Under the pieces are notes generated by a model. That model ran no database searches, had not been told where the DNA came from, and was given only the letters and a program-made list of their open reading frames with translations. Below are positions 16,056-24,775 of a stretch of 45,262 nucleotides of DNA, one piece after another. Both the position numbers and the translations under genes were made by a program. Origin of the DNA: JAKPCT01 sp029553165 (lineage in GTDB: Bacteria; Bacillota; UBA4882; UBA8346); the NCBI GenBank assembly GCA_035359995.1, contig DAORZT010000015.1:1-45262 (forward strand), written 5' to 3'. Within the stretch, counting starts at the first letter, position 1. The number at the start of each line of letters is the position of its first letter.

Positions 16056-16083
16056 AAAAGCCCCAAAAAAGTACGGGGCTTTT
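16056..16083 (-). terminator. Intrinsic terminator ending the kinase/cheX/ireB transcript
   Basis: AAAAGCCCC and GGGGCTTTT (16056-16083) form a nine-pair stem with a T-run on the minus strand. It lies just after ireB, the last gene of the long minus-strand cluster. Confidence 0.8.
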
Positions 16084-16102
16084 CGTAATTTATTATTAAC
16101 TA

Positions 16103-16381
16103 TTAGGACTCTTGTTCAAATATTCCTTCCCGTTTTAAATACGTTCCCACCAATTCTTCAATAATCTGATCACGTTCCAGTTTTCTGATTAAAACACGGG
16201 CATTCTGATGATTGGTAATATAAGCAGGGTCTCCAGAAAGTAAATAGCCGACGATTTGATCTAATGGATCATATCCTTTCTCCCGAAGAGCCTGACAGAC
16301 TTCCTTCAATACTATGGCTACTTCGGAAAAATTATCATCCTTAGCCGCAAATTTTCTGGTGACTTCATTCAGTTCGCCCAT
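16103..16381 (-). CDS. ireB: IreB family regulatory phosphoprotein (UPF0297)
   Basis: A 92-residue protein with the unmistakable UPF0297 block: REKGYDPLDQIVGYLLSGDP, then AYITNHQNARVLIRKLERD. In Enterococcus, IreB is a small phosphoprotein substrate of the PASTA kinase IreK and opposes cephalosporin resistance. Start 16381 follows GAGGTG by 6 bases; the frame extends 16 codons upstream without an SD. In the cluster it comes last after cheX and rpe, with the PASTA kinase and its phosphatase upstream, so kinase and substrate are genetically linked here. The N-terminal Thr residue (VTRKF) is a candidate phosphosite. Confidence 0.88.
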   Translation of the reverse strand: MGELNEVTRKFAAKDDNFSEVAIVLKEVCQALREKGYDPLDQIVGYLLSGDPAYITNHQNARVLIRKLERDQIIEELVGTYLKREGIFEQES

Positions 16382-16472
16382 TTTTTTCACCTCAAGTTTT
16401 TTTCTGACTTCAAAAATAAAGCTGAGCACATCTTCATAAACGTTGCTTTATGGTCATTCATTCAAATTAACA

Positions 16473-16940
16473 TTAATCATCCTTACGTAATGCCAGATTA
16501 ATATCAACTTCTCCAAAAGGAGTCTTAATCGGAATCGCTAACGCTGTTTGAATATGTTTGAGAAATTCCGGAATCTCTCCGCCTTTAATGAAAAGTGGCG
16601 GGGTAATATTACAGTTGTAACCGCTCAAAGACAGATTAGTACTGGCAGTACCAACAATAATGTTCTTCAACTCACAGAGCGCGCTCTCTCCCATGGCATC
16701 AATCTCCGTCATCTCCGTAAACATCATCTGTGAAACAATCTTCGTTGCTGTTTCTTTTGACATACCGCAAATAACTTGTCCCTGAAGATCACCCAAGACT
16801 CCAACCAAGACATTTATTTCGTACTTTTTAAGAGGATTATCATTAAAAAAAGGTCTCCCTGCTTCAACTTCAGGATTAAGCATACTTTCAATTACAGAAT
16901 AAGCAGCTTTAACAAAAGAATCAATATGATCGAATGACAG
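16473..16940 (-). CDS. cheX: CheX-like CheY-P phosphatase, probable CTG start
   Basis: Chemotaxis phosphatase of the CheC/CheX/FliY group, which dephosphorylates CheY-P. The catalytic signature is present: GESALCELKNIIVG, with Glu85, Glu90 and Asn93 counted from the proposed start. The first ATG in frame is 16883, but the 19 upstream codons encode SFDHIDSFVKAAYSVIES, matching the N-terminal helix of CheX proteins. GGGAGG sits 8 bases before a CTG at 16940, and no ATG, GTG or TTG lies in frame upstream before a stop. I therefore propose CTG initiation. The gene starts 5 bases after rpe and is probably coupled to it. It lies about 24 kb from the che operon. Confidence 0.8.
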   Translation of the reverse strand: MSFDHIDSFVKAAYSVIESMLNPEVEAGRPFFNDNPLKKYEINVLVGVLGDLQGQVICGMSKETATKIVSQMMFTEMTEIDAMGESALCELKNIIVGTASTNLSLSGYNCNITPPLFIKGGEIPEFLKHIQTALAIPIKTPFGEVDINLALRKDD

Positions 16941-16945
16941 TTTAA

Positions 16946-17599
16946 TTACCTCCCTTTACTTAACCCTTTCAGTTTTCCAATTATATCACTGGGAAAAGGA
17001 TTATTATAGATTAATGTACCCGCTACAATTACGTCAACTCCGGCATCGACTAACAACTGTGCATTATCAAAATTTACTCCGCCATCAACCTCGATTTTAC
17101 AAGCCAAATTCCTTTTATTAATAATAGTTTTGAGATCTTTCACTTTATTGATCATCTCCGGAATCAACTCTTGTCCACCAAATCCTGGATTTACCGTCAT
17201 TATCAACACTATATCCAGTTCCGGAAGAATATATTCCAATGCACTTAATGGGGTTGCCGGATTAAGTGCAACTCCGGCTTGACAACCAAATTCTTTTATA
17301 TTTCGAATCAATTGGTGTAAATGAGTAACTCCTTCGGCATGAACAATAATTCTCTGACTACCTGCCTTAGCATATAAAGGAGCTAAAAAGTCAGGATTGG
17401 TAACCATCAAATGTGATTCAACCGGCAGAGGACTAACGCTTTTAATTGCAGTAACAAACATCGGACCAAAAGTGAGGTTCGGTACAAAATGTCCATCCAT
17501 AACATCAAGGTGTAACCAATCAGCCTGCTCAATCTTTTTAACCTCTGCATTCAAATCAAGTAAATTACAATTTAATATCGAAGGTGCTATTTGAACCAA
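16946..17599 (-). CDS. rpe: Ribulose-phosphate 3-epimerase
   Basis: Interconverts ribulose 5-phosphate and xylulose 5-phosphate in the pentose phosphate pathway. The 217-residue TIM barrel shows APSIL at the start, HLDVMDGHFVPN (metal-binding His and Asp), VNPGFGGQ and EVDGGVN. TTG is the start codon, with GGAGAG 5 bases before it. It follows rsgA by 16 bases, the classic Firmicute order prpC-prkC-rsgA-rpe, and contains the cheX SD at its 3' end. Confidence 0.95.
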   Translation of the reverse strand: MVQIAPSILNCNLLDLNAEVKKIEQADWLHLDVMDGHFVPNLTFGPMFVTAIKSVSPLPVESHLMVTNPDFLAPLYAKAGSQRIIVHAEGVTHLHQLIRNIKEFGCQAGVALNPATPLSALEYILPELDIVLIMTVNPGFGGQELIPEMINKVKDLKTIINKRNLACKIEVDGGVNFDNAQLLVDAGVDVIVAGTLIYNNPFPSDIIGKLKGLSKGR

Positions 17600-17615
17600 T
17601 GTTTCTCTCCTAAAT

Positions 17616-18506
17616 TTAACGATATCGGTTTTTCCATGCCAGTTTCAATTCATCCAGTAATTCCAGATAACATTGATACCGTGATGGGCTCAATTTACCT
17701 TCATCAACTGCGTTCTTTACGGCACAGCCAGGTTCAGCCTGGTGAACACACGAACTGAATTTACATTGATCAAGGTATTGTTCAAAATCCGGAAATAATC
17801 CTGCCAATGCCTGGGGTTCAATAAAGTCAAGATTAATCTGTGAAAATCCTGGTGTATCAGCAACATAACTATTCGTATTCACTTTTAACAACTGGACTTC
17901 GCGGGTTGTATGTTTTCCCCGCCCAATCTTTTCACTGACCGCCCCTGTTTGTAGCCGAAATCCGGGGCAAACCATATTTAACAAAGCTGACTTCCCTACT
18001 CCCGACGGTCCGGCAAAAACAGTTGTTTTTCCTTTTAAATACTGTTGTAACTTTCGTTTACCTTGGTGAGTGACGACACTCGTACATAAAACCTCATATC
18101 CATAATTTCGGTAAGTTTGTGCTAATAAATTAGCTTTTCTTTTTTCAACTAAATCCATTTTATTAAAAACCAACAAATAAGGTATATTGCTATCTTCAGC
18201 TAAAACTAAAAACTTGGTTATTAAATATTCAATCGGATCCGGAGTATGATGCGCAAAAACCAAAACAATCAAATCAACATTAGCAATATAAGGACGTAAT
18301 AATTGATTATTGCGGGGTAAAATTTTCGTAATAACTCCTTTACCATTATCGTCAATTAAAAATTCAACTTTATCTCCGACAAATACGGAGTCTGAGGATA
18401 ATTTAATTTTACCCCTGATTGAACATTCTACTATGGTGTTACTTGATTCTAGTGACTCAACATAATAGAAACCAGCTATTGCTCTTACAATTTTACCTAC
18501 TGCCAA
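17616..18506 (-). CDS. rsgA: Ribosome small-subunit biogenesis GTPase RsgA
   Basis: Circularly permuted GTPase that checks late 30S maturation. An N-terminal OB fold precedes the permuted motifs NKMDL (G4), GPSGVGKSALLN (G1) and DTPGF (G3). The C-terminal zinc site is seen as CKFSSCVHQAEPGCAV. TTG 18506 is chosen: GGGAG is 6 bases away and the product starts MAVGKIVRAIAGFYYV, as is typical; TTG 18512 abuts the SD. 57 bases downstream of the PASTA kinase gene, as in Bacillus. Confidence 0.95.
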   Translation of the reverse strand: MAVGKIVRAIAGFYYVESLESSNTIVECSIRGKIKLSSDSVFVGDKVEFLIDDNGKGVITKILPRNNQLLRPYIANVDLIVLVFAHHTPDPIEYLITKFLVLAEDSNIPYLLVFNKMDLVEKRKANLLAQTYRNYGYEVLCTSVVTHQGKRKLQQYLKGKTTVFAGPSGVGKSALLNMVCPGFRLQTGAVSEKIGRGKHTTREVQLLKVNTNSYVADTPGFSQINLDFIEPQALAGLFPDFEQYLDQCKFSSCVHQAEPGCAVKNAVDEGKLSPSRYQCYLELLDELKLAWKNRYR

Positions 18507-18563
18507 ACGCAAACTCCCTATCTACTAATTTATCACAACTAAAACAATTGAATTAACTTAATC

Positions 18564-20189
18564 TTATTCAAAACCTGAACTAACAATAAAATTCATTGCC
18601 GTTCCAACCGGCACCTTTTCATTGGGTGTTGGTTGCTGGTCAATCACAATTCCTTCCGCATAAATATTACTTGGCATTGGTGTCGCCTGGTTAAAAATCA
18701 AACCCAATGATACCAATTCGGCTCTTACTTCCGATAAAGACCGGCCGATAAAGTTCGGAATTATTACCAGATTATCATCCTGGCCACTGTTAATTGTGAT
18801 TGAGACTTTAGCACCCTGCTCAATTTGAGTATTGGGCTCCGGTAATTGTTTAAAGACCAAACCATCCGGATAATCCGGATTAAATGAATTCAAGACTTCA
18901 CCAAGTTTTAAATGACTATCAGCTAAAATTATCCTGGCCTCGGCTTCCGTCTTTCCCATCAGATTCGGAACCCGTACCAGTCGGGGCCCCTTACTCACCA
19001 CAACATTAACTTCGGTATTAGGCTTCTTTTTATTACCGGAGATTGGTTTTTGAGCAATGATTACATTGATTGGATATTCATTATGATAGACCTCATTAAC
19101 TACTTTTAGCAACAACTTTTTCTGCTTTAAAATCTGTCTGGCTTCGGTTATATCTTTACCGACCAGATCCGGGACAACAATCTCCGTGTCTGGCACAATA
19201 ACCCGCAACAAGATATAACTCATGATTACGATCACACTTGCAATGATCCCCAATCCCATCAATAATTTGACAAACCAGGTTTGGTACCATTTTGGTTTAG
19301 ATTCATCAGTATTCATCGTCCGCCATACTTGAGTCGGCATCTCATCATCATTAATTTTGGTTTCATAGGACAATCGTGACTGAGCATTTAATATATCATT
19401 AAGCATTGCAAAAGCCGACGGATAACGTTCGGCAACATCCTTAGCCATTGCTTTATTCAAAATCGCCTCAACTGAACTGGGAATATCCGGCCGCAGTTCC
19501 CTAATCGGCTGAATCTTGTTTTGTAAGTGTTGCAAAGCAATGGAGATCGAAGTATCTCCTTTGAACGGGATCGCCCCGGTTAACAACTCATAAAAGACAC
19601 AACCCAATGAATACAAATCTGATTGCGGACCAACAATTCCACCTTTAATCTGCTCCGGAGAAGCGTATTGAACAGAGCCTACAACAATACCGGTTTGTGT
19701 AAACGAACTGGCACTGATTGCTCTGGCAATTCCAAAATCAGCAACTTTAATCTGTCCATCAGGAGTCACTAAGATATTATGCGGTTTAATATCACGATGA
19801 ATAATATTGCGTTGGTGTGCATGATTTAAAGCCTCAGCAATTTGTCTGGTATAATCCAACGCCCGTTTAACAGTAAACGGAGCCTCTTTTTTGATAATAT
19901 TCTTTAATGTATCTCCAGGTATATATTCCATTACAATGTAGTCAATACCATCTTCCTGACCTACATCATAAATATTTACAACATTTGGATGCGATAGGCT
20001 TGCGGCTGCTCTGGCCTCACGACGGAAACGTTCAACGAATTCGGCATCACTTGCATATTGAGGTCGCAAAACTTTGACTGCAACTGTCCGGCATAGTAAG
20101 GAACACTCTGCTTTATACACCAATGCCATTCCGCCTTCGCCGATCAACTCAATCAAGCGATAACGATTACCAAATATTTTTCCAATCAA
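18564..20189 (-). CDS. prkC: PASTA-domain Ser/Thr protein kinase
   Basis: Membrane kinase of the PrkC/PknB/IreK type that senses muropeptides or lipid II and phosphorylates cell-envelope, growth and germination targets. Kinase domain residues 10-270: GEGGMALVYKA, Lys39, HRDIKPHN (131-138), DFG (151-153) and an activation loop with several Ser/Thr (SASSFTQTGIVVGS). One transmembrane helix spans about 308-331, followed by three extracellular PASTA repeats (335-541). The start is TTG after GAGGTGAGA. An unusual 192-base gap separates it from the phosphatase gene, which commonly overlaps it in other Firmicutes; the gap is AT-rich and may hold a promoter. Confidence 0.96.
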   Translation of the reverse strand: MIGKIFGNRYRLIELIGEGGMALVYKAECSLLCRTVAVKVLRPQYASDAEFVERFRREARAAASLSHPNVVNIYDVGQEDGIDYIVMEYIPGDTLKNIIKKEAPFTVKRALDYTRQIAEALNHAHQRNIIHRDIKPHNILVTPDGQIKVADFGIARAISASSFTQTGIVVGSVQYASPEQIKGGIVGPQSDLYSLGCVFYELLTGAIPFKGDTSISIALQHLQNKIQPIRELRPDIPSSVEAILNKAMAKDVAERYPSAFAMLNDILNAQSRLSYETKINDDEMPTQVWRTMNTDESKPKWYQTWFVKLLMGLGIIASVIVIMSYILLRVIVPDTEIVVPDLVGKDITEARQILKQKKLLLKVVNEVYHNEYPINVIIAQKPISGNKKKPNTEVNVVVSKGPRLVRVPNLMGKTEAEARIILADSHLKLGEVLNSFNPDYPDGLVFKQLPEPNTQIEQGAKVSITINSGQDDNLVIIPNFIGRSLSEVRAELVSLGLIFNQATPMPSNIYAEGIVIDQQPTPNEKVPVGTAMNFIVSSGFE

Positions 20190-20381
20190 AGTCTCACCTC
20201 AATTCCGTGGTAACAATTATTTTAAATTAAAAATATACTAATTGTTTCAAGTAAATAGTTATTAGACAAAACTATATTAAATTACCTATTTTCAATTCGC
20301 TTATTTAGCTTGATTTCCTGCAATTACTACGAATATCACTCAATAAATCCCTTGACAGATTCATCCATTTCAATTAATCAG

Positions 20382-21080
20382 TCAGATTTCAACAACAATT
20401 ACAGTAATGTTATCGACACCACCGCAACTATTGGCCAGCTCTACCAGTTCATCGGCGATTAATTGCGGATGGGCCTTCTGTGATAAGACCTTTTTAATAT
20501 CATCTTCACTTAGCATTCCGGTTAATCCGTCACTACACAATAGTAGTTTCTCTCCCGGCTGCACCGCAAAATTACTGATATCCACTTCGACGCCACCTTT
20601 TGAGCCTAATGCCCGGGTAAGAATGTTCCGTTGCGGGTGATTTTTGGCTTCGCTTTCAGTAATCTCACCATTATTCAACAATTCTGCAACCAGCGAGTGG
20701 TCCTTGGTCAAACGTTCCAAACTACTGCCATCAGCCACCAAACGATACACCCGGCTGTCGCCGACATGAGCTACATAAGCCTTATCAGCTAACAACAGTA
20801 AGATTGCAACCGTTGTTCCCATCCCGGCATACTGATAATTTTGACTCACTGCCTCCAAAATCTGCTGGTTTGCCTTCTCAACAATCTCTCTCAAACTATT
20901 TTCATCGGCATGATCCAAATCTAAAGTTAAAATTGTTTCTACCGCAATTGAACTCGCGATTTCACCTGCTTGATGACCACCCATTCCATCGGCAACAACA
21001 AATAAGTTATTTTTATAGCCAAAAGTATCCTGATTTTGTTCTCTAACTTTACCCTGATCGGTTTTTGCCCCAAAAATCAT
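20382..21080 (-). CDS. prpC: PP2C-type Ser/Thr phosphatase (PrpC/Stp)
   Basis: Metal-dependent phosphatase that reverses the PASTA kinase. PPM motifs are in order: TDQGKVREQNQD, VADGMGGHQAGE (Asp31, Gly32), THVGDSR-type HVGDSRVYR, SDGLTGMLSED and GGVDNITVIVV. 232 residues with no membrane segment. ATG 21080 is chosen with AAGGAG 8 bases before it; ATG 21086 is too close to the SD. It follows the FHA gene by 26 bases. Confidence 0.94.
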   Translation of the reverse strand: MIFGAKTDQGKVREQNQDTFGYKNNLFVVADGMGGHQAGEIASSIAVETILTLDLDHADENSLREIVEKANQQILEAVSQNYQYAGMGTTVAILLLLADKAYVAHVGDSRVYRLVADGSSLERLTKDHSLVAELLNNGEITESEAKNHPQRNILTRALGSKGGVEVDISNFAVQPGEKLLLCSDGLTGMLSEDDIKKVLSQKAHPQLIADELVELANSCGGVDNITVIVVEI

Positions 21081-21106
21081 CTTCATCACTCCTTACCAAC
21101 ATTGAA

Positions 21107-21694
21107 TTAGGAATCAATCTTTTTGATTTCAATGATGGTGTCGCCAATAGTAATTTGTACTCCCGGAGCCAGTTCTTTTTCACCGACTATCTTTTGATTA
21201 TTAACTCTGGTCCCGTTTGTACTCTGTAAATCTTTAATATACCATTTTGAACCCTTTAGTTTCAAAAGCGCATGATACCGTGATACTTTTGGATCTCTTA
21301 AATAAATATGATTATCGCTCTTCCGGCCAATTTTCAACTGCGAAGTAGTGGCTAAATACTGCCGGCCCTTATCTTGACCCGAAACCACCGTTATTACCCA
21401 CTGTTCTTTAAGTAGTTTGGATTGAGAGCTACGTTTTAACCGTTTCGTAATTGTTTTTTCAAGTCGATGATCACTGTTGGCAGTTTCTGCTTTAAACTGA
21501 CGAATCCTTGGAAGAGTTTTTTCAAGATGGTTATCTTCAATTTTACTATTTGGCACTGAATTAATTACATCTTTATTGTTATCATTTTTTGATCTTCTGA
21601 AAACCGTTTTTAATCGATTATCTGAATTAATTATAATCGATTTTTTACTCAACTGCGTTATTATATTGTGAAATTTAATAAAAATTTCTTTCAT
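21107..21694 (-). CDS. FHA-domain protein
   Basis: Cytoplasmic phosphothreonine-binding protein. The C-terminal FHA domain (about 98-190) shows KIGRKSDNHI, the SRYH motif (138-141) and the STNGTRVNN loop with Asn160. The first 95 residues are basic and probably disordered. Start 21694 follows AAAGG, 4 bases after the rlmN stop; a longer in-frame start at 21724 would overlap rlmN. Its position between rlmN and the phosphatase/kinase pair suggests it reads phosphothreonine made by that kinase, either on the activation loop or on its own N-terminal region as in GarA/OdhI. That link is inferred. Confidence 0.88.
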   Translation of the reverse strand: MKEIFIKFHNIITQLSKKSIIINSDNRLKTVFRRSKNDNNKDVINSVPNSKIEDNHLEKTLPRIRQFKAETANSDHRLEKTITKRLKRSSQSKLLKEQWVITVVSGQDKGRQYLATTSQLKIGRKSDNHIYLRDPKVSRYHALLKLKGSKWYIKDLQSTNGTRVNNQKIVGEKELAPGVQITIGDTIIEIKKIDS

Positions 21695-21698
21695 CGGA

Positions 21699-22730
21699 CT
21701 AACCTTTACTTTGTAATTGTCCACATGCAGCCGTTAAGGCCGAGCCCCGTTCCTTACGAACCGTGGTTTCAATATGGGCCGAATTTAAACCTGCTGCAAA
21801 CTCAGCAATTGTCTTGGGATTGGAGCGTCGAAAATTGGTATCCGGAATCGGGTTAAAAGGAATTAAATTAACATGACATAGTTTCCCTGTCAACAGTTTT
21901 ATTAACCGTTGCAGATCTTCCTTCCGATCATTGATCCCGTCAATCAAAGCATATTCAAATGTTACCCGCCGGTTTGTCTTCGCGATATAATGATCGCAGG
22001 CTTCCAATAACTTTTCCAACGGATACTTTTTATTGATCGGCATTAAATGATCCCTTAATTGATTATCGGCAGCATGTAAGGAAATCGCCAGATTAACTTG
22101 GAGGTCCGCTTCAGCTAACTTTAACACTCCTGGTATAATCCCACAAGTAGAGATGGTTATTCGCCTGGCCCCCAATCCCAATCCTTTCGGATCATTCAAA
22201 ATTCTAAGCGTTTTCATTAAAGATTCATAATTTAACAACGGTTCACCTTGCCCCATAGCCACAATATTGGTTATTTGAGTTCCGGTTAATTTACTGATAT
22301 TTAATATTTGATCAATGATCACTCCGACTGTTAGATTACGGACAATGCCATTCCGGCCGGTTGCACAGAATAGACATCCCATTCCGCACCCTACTTGAGT
22401 AGAAAAACAGACAGTATTTCTGTCTGATTCGGGAAGATACACACTTTCAATTTTGGATTGGTCTTCAAGTTCAAATAGGTATTTTTCAGTCCCGTCATTA
22501 TCCCTGATCCTTGAAACCAGTCTAAGACTGTTAATCCCTACATTTAAATCAATAAATCGCCGCCGGAGTTCTTTGGGAAGATCAGTCATCTCATCCCAAG
22601 AAAAAGCTTTCTTTTGGTATAACCAATTAAATATTTGCCGGCCACGATACACTGGAATATTCTGTTCTTTTAAATACTCTTGCAACTCGGTAAAGCTTAA
22701 ATTCTTGAAATTCAAACAACAATTCTCCAT
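21699..22730 (-). CDS. rlmN: Dual-specificity 23S rRNA/tRNA adenine-C2 methyltransferase RlmN
   Basis: Radical-SAM enzyme that methylates A2503 of 23S rRNA and A37 of some tRNAs. The iron-sulfur CxxxCxxC is Cys115, Cys119, Cys122 (GCGMGCLFC). A GEPLLNYE block and the C-terminal catalytic cysteine region (LTAACGQL) are present. 343 residues, normal length. It lies 67 bases downstream of spo0A with no visible terminator between them and leads into the FHA/phosphatase/kinase genes. Confidence 0.96.
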   Translation of the reverse strand: MENCCLNFKNLSFTELQEYLKEQNIPVYRGRQIFNWLYQKKAFSWDEMTDLPKELRRRFIDLNVGINSLRLVSRIRDNDGTEKYLFELEDQSKIESVYLPESDRNTVCFSTQVGCGMGCLFCATGRNGIVRNLTVGVIIDQILNISKLTGTQITNIVAMGQGEPLLNYESLMKTLRILNDPKGLGLGARRITISTCGIIPGVLKLAEADLQVNLAISLHAADNQLRDHLMPINKKYPLEKLLEACDHYIAKTNRRVTFEYALIDGINDRKEDLQRLIKLLTGKLCHVNLIPFNPIPDTNFRRSNPKTIAEFAAGLNSAHIETTVRKERGSALTAACGQLQSKG

Positions 22731-22797
22731 TTTTTACTTAGTATTTGTAATGCCTTCTTGAATTATTAATTGCACCGGAAAACAAACATGCTACCTC

Positions 22798-23598
22798 TTA
22801 ACTGACGATCTTTGACTCTAAGCGAAGCTTATCCGCCACCTTGGCGATAAAAGCAGCTGTTGTCGGAAAACGCCCTTTTTGATTTTCAAACCCAAAGAAA
22901 CTCTCAATAAAATCTGAATTGCCGCGTTCCCAACCAATTTCAATCGTATGACGGATTGCCGATTCAACACCGCTTGAAGTTGAGTTGTATTTTTCGGCAA
23001 TTCTTGGATATAAGTTCTTCGTAATATTACCCAATACTTCAACTTCTTTGGTAGCAATTATGATCGCATCCCGTAAATAGGCATAGCCTCTAAAATGCGC
23101 CGGGATCCCCATCTCATGAAACAATTTACTTACTTCAAGCTCCAATTCACTGACTGATTTCTCCCTTTGGGCATTATTATATAATTGTTTATCTTCCTGA
23201 ACCTTATTTGCTGAAAAAGAGGCCTGTTTTCCGGAGACAAACTGTCTGATTCGTTCAAATAGTGTATTCGCATCAAAGGGTTTTACCATATAATAGGTTG
23301 CGCCTAAAGCAATCAATCTTTGAATCATTGCTTCCTGTTCAAAAGCAGTTAAGACGATTACAATTGGTCGATGCTCAAATTCGGCTAAGCGTTCTAAGAC
23401 ACCGATACCATCAAGGTATGGCATTGTAATATCTAAAATTAACACATTGGGTTTTGTCTGTTCCACTACTTGAAGAGCTTCAATTCCGTCATAAGCGACT
23501 CCGACCAATTCCATATCCGGTTGTATCCCAATTAGTTCAGATAAAGTAGTGCATAATTCACGGTTATTATCTGCCATCGCAATTCTAATCTTTGACAT
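22798..23598 (-). CDS. spo0A: Sporulation master regulator Spo0A
   Basis: Response regulator that commits the cell to sporulation. Receiver domain: acidic Asp10, phosphoacceptor Asp56 (LILDITMP), Lys106 (MVKPFD). The C-terminal DNA-binding domain has the Spo0A-specific sequence VESAIRHTIEIGWERGN and ends FIAKVADKLRLE. 266 residues. AAGGAGG sets the start at 23598. Upstream is a sigma-H promoter with an overlapping 0A box, so positive autoregulation is likely. In Bacillus spo0A follows spoIVB; here an acetyltransferase gene is upstream and rlmN downstream. Confidence 0.97.
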   Translation of the reverse strand: MSKIRIAMADNNRELCTTLSELIGIQPDMELVGVAYDGIEALQVVEQTKPNVLILDITMPYLDGIGVLERLAEFEHRPIVIVLTAFEQEAMIQRLIALGATYYMVKPFDANTLFERIRQFVSGKQASFSANKVQEDKQLYNNAQREKSVSELELEVSKLFHEMGIPAHFRGYAYLRDAIIIATKEVEVLGNITKNLYPRIAEKYNSTSSGVESAIRHTIEIGWERGNSDFIESFFGFENQKGRFPTTAAFIAKVADKLRLESKIVS

Positions 23599-23650
23599 CT
23601 TGGTCCTCCTTTGATTCATCGAAACAAATTACAATTTATAGTAAATTTAA

Positions 23651-23679
23651 CTATTCGACAACCAAAGGTGAATTCCTTT
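23651..23679 (-). promoter_or_regulatory. Sigma-H promoter with overlapping 0A box, upstream of spo0A
   Basis: On the minus strand AAAGGAATT (23679-23671), an 11-base spacer and GTCGAATAG (23659-23651) match the sigma-H consensus RNAGGAAWW-N11/12-RNNGAATWW. TTGTCGAA (23661-23654), the Spo0A-binding 0A box, overlaps the -10. It lies about 50 bases before the spo0A start codon. Confidence 0.75.
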
Positions 23680-23716
23680 TCTGTAAACTGCTACCTTTTT
23701 TAATTTATTAATACTG

Positions 23717-24256
23717 TTAACCCGCTAATTTTGACTTCGCTATTTTACGAAAAGATACTGCATCTACTTCCATTAACACTATATCTTTCCAGGAATGGCT
23801 CTGCCGTTGTAAAATCCCTTTTTGTTTAAAACCATTCTTTAAATAGCAGCGAATCGCCCGTTCGTTAAAGTGATAAACACGAAGATAAACCCGTTTCAAT
23901 CTCTTCTTTTCAAAGACAAACTCTAAAAATAAATTTAATGCTTCAGTCCCCAATCCTTTACCCCAATAACTTTTTTCGCCAATCCTAATCCGTAACTCTG
24001 CTTCCCGTTTACTCCAACAGATATGGTCCAGTTCCAGATCACCGATTAGCTTTCCATCAACAGTTTCAATTCCATAAATCTGATAATTACGGTCGGGAAC
24101 ATTTTCGGAATACCATCGTTCTAATTCAATAAGATTATCCGGCAGATTACAGTCAACATAATATTGAACTTCGGAATCACAGTTCCAGTTAACCATCTTA
24201 CAGAGATCTTTTACTGTCAAGGGACGTAGTCGAATATTAACACCTCTAAGCTCCAT
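23717..24256 (-). CDS. GNAT family acetyltransferase (RimJ/RimL-like)
   Basis: A 179-residue acetyl-CoA-dependent N-acetyltransferase. RLRPLTVKDL starts the fold, the acetyl-CoA loop is seen at GEKSYWGKGLGTEAL, and NERAIRCYLKNGFKQKG is the usual strand-helix near the end. The substrate could be a protein N-terminus or a small molecule; it cannot be told. GGAGGGG precedes the ATG. It is monocistronic in appearance, between spoVS and spo0A, with a terminator between it and spoVS. Confidence 0.85.
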   Translation of the reverse strand: MELRGVNIRLRPLTVKDLCKMVNWNCDSEVQYYVDCNLPDNLIELERWYSENVPDRNYQIYGIETVDGKLIGDLELDHICWSKREAELRIRIGEKSYWGKGLGTEALNLFLEFVFEKKRLKRVYLRVYHFNERAIRCYLKNGFKQKGILQRQSHSWKDIVLMEVDAVSFRKIAKSKLAG

Positions 24257-24437
24257 TTTATCCCCTCCGGATTTTTTAATTACGTTGTTGTATGTTGATA
24301 TCCATTCAGTAAATGAGGGTTTTCTTTGTGCTTAGTAATTTCGATTCAACTATTACGATCCCTTTAAGTAATTATAGCCAAGCTCTTTTCTTCTTGCGAA
24401 CCAAAGTGAACAATCTCATCAAGATTACATAAACAGT

Positions 24438-24465
24438 AAAAAAACTATCAAAGAATTTGATAGTT
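24438..24465 (-). terminator. Intrinsic terminator after spoVS
   Basis: AACTATCAAA and TTTGATAGTT form a 10-pair stem with a 3-base loop (24443-24465); on the minus strand a run of T follows. It closes the rny-ymdB-spoVS group. Confidence 0.8.
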
Positions 24466-24488
24466 CATTTAATGATATCCGGTTTTAA

Positions 24489-24749
24489 TTAACGAGGTTC
24501 AACTACTAATCGAATCGCAGTGCGTTCTTCACCATCAATCTCCACTTCGGCAAATGAAGGAATAAAAATCAGGTCAATCCCACTGGGGGCAACATATCCA
24601 CGGGCAATTGCGATTGCTTTCATCGCTTGATTGATTGAAGCAGCGCCAATCACTTGAATCTCGGCTCTTCCTTTTTCTCTGATGATTCCTGCTAACGCGC
24701 CGGCTACCGAATTTGGATTAGAATTTGCAGAAACCTTTAATATTTCCAT
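24489..24749 (-). CDS. spoVS: Stage V sporulation protein S
   Basis: An 86-residue, highly conserved Alba-like protein (MEILKVSANSNPNSVAGALAG, then AIAIARGYVAPSGIDLI), probably nucleic-acid-binding. In Bacillus it affects septation and spore coat stages. GGAGGGG lies before the ATG. Downstream of ymdB in the order rny-ymdB-spoVS, as in Bacillus, with a possible sigma-H promoter of its own in the gap. Confidence 0.96.
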   Translation of the reverse strand: MEILKVSANSNPNSVAGALAGIIREKGRAEIQVIGAASINQAMKAIAIARGYVAPSGIDLIFIPSFAEVEIDGEERTAIRLVVEPR

Positions 24750-24775
24750 TAATAATCCCCTCCAGCCTTATTACT

